In this document: positions 15,292 to 17,857 of the stretch, in pieces
How positions within the stretch are numbered: the first letter of the stretch is position 1
Layout: each line of letters begins with the position of its first letter
Source of the DNA: an uncultured Bacteroidales bacterium
GTDB taxonomy: Bacteria; Bacteroidota; Bacteroidia; Bacteroidales; P3
Length of the DNA: 17,857 nt
Reading direction: 5' to 3'
Assembly (NCBI GenBank): GCA_947174375.1
Contig: CAMWIS010000018.1
Location: forward strand, 1 to 17,857
Notes under the pieces: generated by a model
Seen by the model: the letters and a program-made list of their open reading frames with translations, nothing else
Databases searched by the model: none
Told to the model about the DNA's origin: nothing
Position numbers and translations under genes: made by a program

Positions 15292-15867
15292 TTACGCCCT
15301 TACCACTGTAAACATTCCGTCGGCCTCCAACTTGATGATGCGCGACGGCTTGGTTTCCGCAATCGTATCCTCCTGCACCAACGCCACATGGTCAACGCCC
15401 GAAACGATGTGCGGCGAGATGGCCGAAAAACACATGGGCGACGGTTCGCCCGAAATGTTGGCCGACGTGGAGACAATCGGCTTGCCGAACTCTTTCAACA
15501 ACGCCTTGCAGAACGCATTGTGCACAATCCGTATCGCAATGCTGCCGTCACCGCCCAAGACATTCTCCGCCAAGTTCTTCCCTTTGGGGTAGATGACCGT
15601 CAACGGGCTGTCTTGCATGGAGGCCAGCAAATCGTAGGCCACGGCCGGCACTTCTTCCACATACTGCGACAGCAAGGCCGCGTCGCTCAGCAGGATGATG
15701 AAACTCCGGTCTTCGGGCCGCGCTTTAAGCCGATAAATCCGCGACACCGATTCCTTGCGCGTGGCGTCGCAGCCGATACCCCATATCGTATCGGTCGGAT
15801 AAAGCAACGTGCCGCCCGTCTGCAAGATTTTGACGCAATTGGTTACTTCTATTTCTTCAAAAGTCAT
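15292..15867 (-). CDS. tsaC: L-threonylcarbamoyladenylate synthase (Sua5/YrdC/TsaC)
   Basis: This 191-residue YrdC-domain enzyme forms threonylcarbamoyl-AMP from threonine, bicarbonate and ATP for the t6A37 modification of ANN-decoding tRNAs. The motifs are GGTLLYPTDTIWGIGCDA, the KARPEDRSFIILLSD region (family K.R...), PLTVIYPKG, SIAIRIV and GKPIVSTSANISGEPSP. The length fits the short TsaC form without the Sua5 C-terminal domain. It is the promoter-proximal gene of the operon that continues with porT. Confidence 0.96.
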   Translation of the reverse strand: MTFEEIEVTNCVKILQTGGTLLYPTDTIWGIGCDATRKESVSRIYRLKARPEDRSFIILLSDAALLSQYVEEVPAVAYDLLASMQDSPLTVIYPKGKNLAENVLGGDGSIAIRIVHNAFCKALLKEFGKPIVSTSANISGEPSPMCFSAISPHIVSGVDHVALVQEDTIAETKPSRIIKLEADGMFTVVRA

Positions 15868-15891
15868 GGAAACGACTATTTGCTAAACTTA

Positions 15892-15923
15892 CAAAGATAG
15901 TGAAAACTGAGCGCAGAGCCAAA
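15892..15923 (-). promoter_or_regulatory. Promoter of the tsaC-porT operon
   Basis: The minus strand shows an exact Bacteroidota promoter: TTTG (15923-15920), a 20-base spacer and TATCTTTG (15899-15892), 24 bases before the tsaC ATG. This is the best consensus match in the window. Confidence 0.85.
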
Positions 15924-15941
15924 TGAAATCTTAAAAAAGCC

Positions 15942-16469
15942 CTATGCAAGATAAAAATCTATCAAGCCTTCCGGTGCGGCGATTTTCAGCCGACGGTACG
16001 CCCTATCCACTTCCAGCAGGAACGCGTCGATGAGCGGCACCATGATTTCCTTGCCGCCGGGATGCTCAATCGACAGAATCGGCTGCGGGCCGTTGTCGTA
16101 AACGCGTGTCAGCGTGCCTATTTCGCCGGCCTCGCGGTCTTCCACCGTAAAGCCGACCACCTCGTGGAAATAAAAGCGGTTGCCGGTCAGGGGCGGCAGG
16201 GCCGACAGCGGCAGGTACAACTCGCAACCCACGAGCCGCGCCGCTTCCTCCGTGTCCACGCCCTCGAAACGCCACACCGCATCCCGGTCGCGCATTTTGA
16301 TTTCCTCTATAAAATAAGGCACCAAGGCGCCCTTGACCTCCACCAGCACCGACTTCAAGTCGGCGTAGCGCGCTGGGTCGTCCACGTCCAACGATACGAC
16401 GAGTTCGCCCGCGTAGCCGAACGTCCGCCCGATATAGCCCAAGAAAAAACAATCCGCTTTATTCGGCAT
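15942..16469 (-). CDS. rimM: 16S rRNA processing / ribosome maturation factor RimM
   Basis: This 175-residue 30S assembly factor binds S19 and aids maturation of the 16S 3' domain. The N-terminal RimM domain (FFLGYIGRTFGYAGELVVSL... to GCELYLPLSALPP) is followed by a PRC-barrel domain (FYFHEVVGFTVEDREAGEIG... to MVPLIDAFLLEVDRAYRRL, ending GLIDFYLA). It starts seven bases after the thioesterase stop. A T6 tract (complement of 15933-15938) follows the stop, but I see no convincing hairpin before it. Confidence 0.95.
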   Translation of the reverse strand: MPNKADCFFLGYIGRTFGYAGELVVSLDVDDPARYADLKSVLVEVKGALVPYFIEEIKMRDRDAVWRFEGVDTEEAARLVGCELYLPLSALPPLTGNRFYFHEVVGFTVEDREAGEIGTLTRVYDNGPQPILSIEHPGGKEIMVPLIDAFLLEVDRAYRRLKIAAPEGLIDFYLA

Positions 16470-16476
16470 GACCCCG

Positions 16477-16896
16477 TTATTTTGATGATTCGTTTTCAGC
16501 TTCCGGCATGAATTCCGCCTGTTCCAGCATCGCGCGCCAATCGGCCGGCATCGGGAACGAACCGCCCTGCGCCATATCCAAGGTGGATAGCACGCTGCGG
16601 CAGCGGGCGCGCAACACGCCGGCGTCGTCGCGGATTTCCTGTATCATCGTCACGCTTTTGCCGCCGATTTTCTCCAAAAACGTCTCCACGGCTATGCAGT
16701 CGTGTTCAAAGACGGGACGGATGAAATCCGTTTCCAGATGCACCAATACGAGCGTCCGGCCGTCGAATCGCAAGCCGGGCATATACCGTTGCAGGAACTC
16801 CACGCGCCCGATGTCGAAAAACTGGGCGTAAACGGCATTGTTGACATGACCGAGGCGGTCGATGTCGCCGAACCGTATCTGCAATTCTCTTTTCAT
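16477..16896 (-). CDS. Acyl-CoA thioesterase, hotdog 4HBT (YbgC/FadM-like)
   Basis: This 139-residue single hotdog-fold protein has the signature FGDIDRLGHVNNAVYAQFFDIGRVEFL, including the Asp of the 4HBT active site. It is followed by VLVHLETDFIRPVFEHDCI and the central strand KSVTMIQEIRDDAGVLRAR. Such enzymes hydrolyse acyl-CoA thioesters; the substrate is not predictable here. The start is supported by a strong CCGGAGG ribosome-binding site, unusual in this genome where most genes lack one. It sits between rpsP and rimM, downstream of a terminator-like hairpin. Confidence 0.92.
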   Translation of the reverse strand: MKRELQIRFGDIDRLGHVNNAVYAQFFDIGRVEFLQRYMPGLRFDGRTLVLVHLETDFIRPVFEHDCIAVETFLEKIGGKSVTMIQEIRDDAGVLRARCRSVLSTLDMAQGGSFPMPADWRAMLEQAEFMPEAENESSK

Positions 16897-16916
16897 AACC
16901 TCCGGTTTATCATACT

Positions 16917-16950
16917 AAAAAAGGAGCACCCGCTTGCACAGATGCTCCTT
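16917..16950 (-). terminator. Terminator/attenuator between rpsP and the thioesterase gene
   Basis: On the minus strand AAGGAGCA (16950-16943) and TGCTCCTT (16928-16921) form a perfect 8-bp stem with a 14-base loop, followed by a U-run (complement of 16917-16922, shared with the stem end). It lies between the rpsP stop and the strong SD of the thioesterase, so it should reduce read-through into thioesterase and rimM unless they have a separate promoter, which I do not see. Confidence 0.85.
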
Positions 16951-16971
16951 TCCGTTGTCCCGAACCGAAAT

Positions 16972-17541
16972 TTATTCGGCCGCGGGCGCCGCTTCTTCCG
17001 TAGCAGGAGCTTCGGCCGGGGCTTCTTCCGCAGCGGCTTCGGCCGTCGCCTCCGCTTTCTGCGCTTCTACCTGAGCCAAAGCGTCGGCCTTCTTCTTGGC
17101 GACGGCTTCCGCACGGGCTTCCTTGATCTTGGCTTCGGCCGCCAGACGTTCCTTCATGCCGGCGTTGCGTTTCGAAACCTTTTCGTCTCTCTGTTTCTGG
17201 ATGCGTTGTTCCTTGTCGCTCAGCCAAGCCTGGAATTTGGCTTCGGCCTGTTCCAACGTCATCGCGCCTTTGTCAACGCCACGGAGCAAGTGATGCTTGA
17301 GCATCGCGCCCTTGACGGACATCAACGAACGGGCGGTGTCGGACGGTTGCGCGCCGTTGCGCATCCATTTTACCGCTTTGTCAACATCCAACTCAATCTG
17401 AGCCGGGTGTACCATAGGATTATACGTGCCCAACTTCTCGATAAATTTTCCATCACGAGGTGCACGACCATCCGCCACGACAATGTGATAGAAGGGCGCG
17501 CCCTTCTTACCATGTCTTTGTAATCTGATTCTTACAGGCAT
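16972..17541 (-). CDS. rpsP: 30S ribosomal protein bS16 with long Ala/Glu C-terminal tail
   Basis: This 189-residue protein carries a bS16 core at residues 1-85 (MPVRIRLQRHGKKGAPFYHI...ADGRAPRDGKFIEKLGTYNP). A lysine/glutamate-rich helical region follows (about 90-150). The low-complexity C-terminus consists of Ala, Glu, Pro and Thr (about 150-189, ending EEAAPAAE). Escherichia coli bS16 is about 82 residues; an extension to about 180 is common in Bacteroidota. The ATG has no Shine-Dalgarno, only an A/T-rich leader, as usual for this phylum's ribosomal genes. Confidence 0.97.
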   Translation of the reverse strand: MPVRIRLQRHGKKGAPFYHIVVADGRAPRDGKFIEKLGTYNPMVHPAQIELDVDKAVKWMRNGAQPSDTARSLMSVKGAMLKHHLLRGVDKGAMTLEQAEAKFQAWLSDKEQRIQKQRDEKVSKRNAGMKERLAAEAKIKEARAEAVAKKKADALAQVEAQKAEATAEAAAEEAPAEAPATEEAAPAAE

Positions 17542-17575
17542 TTTTGTATAATTTTTGGTTTATTTTTAAGGGGTG

Positions 17576-17607
17576 CAAAGATAACACAAACCGATGACAA
17601 AAGCAAG
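17576..17607 (-). promoter_or_regulatory. Promoter of rpsP
   Basis: The minus strand has CTTG (17607-17604), a 20-base spacer and TATCTTTG (17583-17576), 34 bases before the rpsP ATG. The -7 box is an exact consensus match. The CTTG lies inside the terminal arm of the branched palindrome at 17596-17713, so the palindrome supplies the -33 region. Confidence 0.75.
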
Positions 17608-17713
17608 TCCGGCTCTGCCGGACTTATCGTGCCAGTGGCTGGCACCGAAGAAAACTTGTTTTCGTAAGGTGCCAAACACTGGTATGATAAGGGCGTCAGC
17701 CCTTGCTTTTGTC
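17596..17713. repeat. 118-nt branched inverted-repeat element (four-way-junction fold)
   Basis: The ends are perfect 12-bp inverted repeats: GACAAAAGCAAG (17596-17607) and CTTGCTTTTGTC (17702-17713). Inside are three arms. Arm 1 is TCCGGC/GCCGGA (17608-17613 with 17617-17622). Arm 2 is a long stem: CTTATC/GATAAG (17623-17628 with 17686-17691), CCAGTG/CACTGG (17632-17637 with 17677-17682) and GGCACC/GGTGCC (17641-17646 with 17668-17673), separated by 3x3 internal loops. Arm 3 is GGGC/GCCC around GTCA (17691-17702). AAG/CTT flanks the junction on every side, so the junction can slide by three base pairs. It could be a MITE/REP-like mobile palindrome, a structured RNA, or a terminator-regulator upstream of rpsP. 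The family is unknown to me. Confidence 0.8.
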
Positions 17714-17762
17714 GAGGTGCCAGCCCTCTTCACGCACGGCGACAGCCGAGCGTAAAGATAGC

Positions 17763-17857
17763 CTACCTCACCATCAGCCGCACCGTGGCTTGCCAGGCGC
17801 CGTCCGCCGGGGCTTCCGACGGTGTGACGCGCAACAGGTAGGCGCCCGGTGCCAAAT
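17763..17857 (-). CDS. C-terminus of an unidentified protein (partial), T9SS-tail-like
   Basis: Minus-strand codons from 17855 to a TAG at 17765-17763 encode LAPGAYLLRVTPSEAPADGA followed by WQATVRLMVR. The L.PGAYLLRV strand and a final short basic strand resemble the C-terminal beta-sandwich ends of secreted or surface proteins of this phylum, including type IX sorting domains (LpaGvYivrv...). With only 30 residues visible this is suggestive. A PorT homologue in the window would be consistent with such a protein. Confidence 0.5.
   Translation of the reverse strand, partial: LAPGAYLLRVTPSEAPADGAWQATVRLMVR

Noticed and set aside
15924..15975. Possible terminator after rimM (T6 tract at 15933-15938, minus strand)
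   Set aside because: I could not find a stable stem immediately before the T-tract; only weak AT-rich pairing is possible.
17594..17755. A + strand ORF of 53 codons beginning ATGACAAAAGCAAG
   Set aside because: It runs through the branched palindrome, which explains the sequence; there is no ribosome-binding site and its composition looks like a translated repeat. Similar spurious small ORFs are expected in any such element.

Overview
The window looks like chromosomal DNA from a GC-rich member of the Bacteroidales (Bacteroidota). The evidence is sixfold: repeated TAnnTTTG promoter -7 boxes, a PorT-type type IX secretion protein, a eukaryote-like IleRS with a GIHH motif, a zinc-poor DksA-like protein next to lspA, a bS16 with a long Ala/Glu tail, and mostly absent Shine-Dalgarno sequences. 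A Rikenellaceae/Alistipes-like host is a guess from the GC content and gene set. No phage, insertion sequence or CRISPR array is visible.

Layout. (1) 1-99 is the 3' end of an unidentified + strand gene. (2) 102-2400 (-) is a three-gene accessory operon: a DUF606-type DMT transporter, a flavodoxin-fold iron-sulfur-type flavoprotein broken by a 1-nt frameshift, and an AraC-family regulator. Two adjacent 23-bp direct repeats lie just upstream of its -7 box and look like AraC-type sites. (3) 2598-2776 (-) is a tRNA-Ala(CGC) with its own promoter and a terminator built on a perfect 26-nt palindrome. (4) 2843-3925 (-) is a lipoprotein alpha/beta hydrolase with a Cys nucleophile, and 3950-4495 (-) is an O6-alkylguanine-DNA alkyltransferase. 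(5) 4672-11051 (+) is a tightly packed operon: ileS, a DksA-like gene, lspA and an ABC-F gene. (6) 11048-15867 (-) converges on it and overlaps its end: tsaC, porT, an FAD-dependent dehydrogenase, rmlA and a short-chain polyprenyl synthase, all nearly abutting. (7) 15942-17541 (-) is rpsP, then an attenuator-like hairpin, a hotdog thioesterase and rimM. (8) 17596-17713 is a striking 118-nt element that folds into a four-way junction. (9) 17763-17857 (-) is the C-terminus of another gene that resembles a secreted or beta-sandwich tail.

Functionally, most of the window is housekeeping: translation (ileS, tRNA-Ala, rpsP, rimM, tsaC, ABC-F), envelope biogenesis (lspA, rmlA, prenyl synthase, porT) and DNA repair. 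The two places with unexplained structure are the AraC/DMT/flavoprotein locus with its direct repeats and frameshift, and the branched palindromic element abutting the rpsP promoter.
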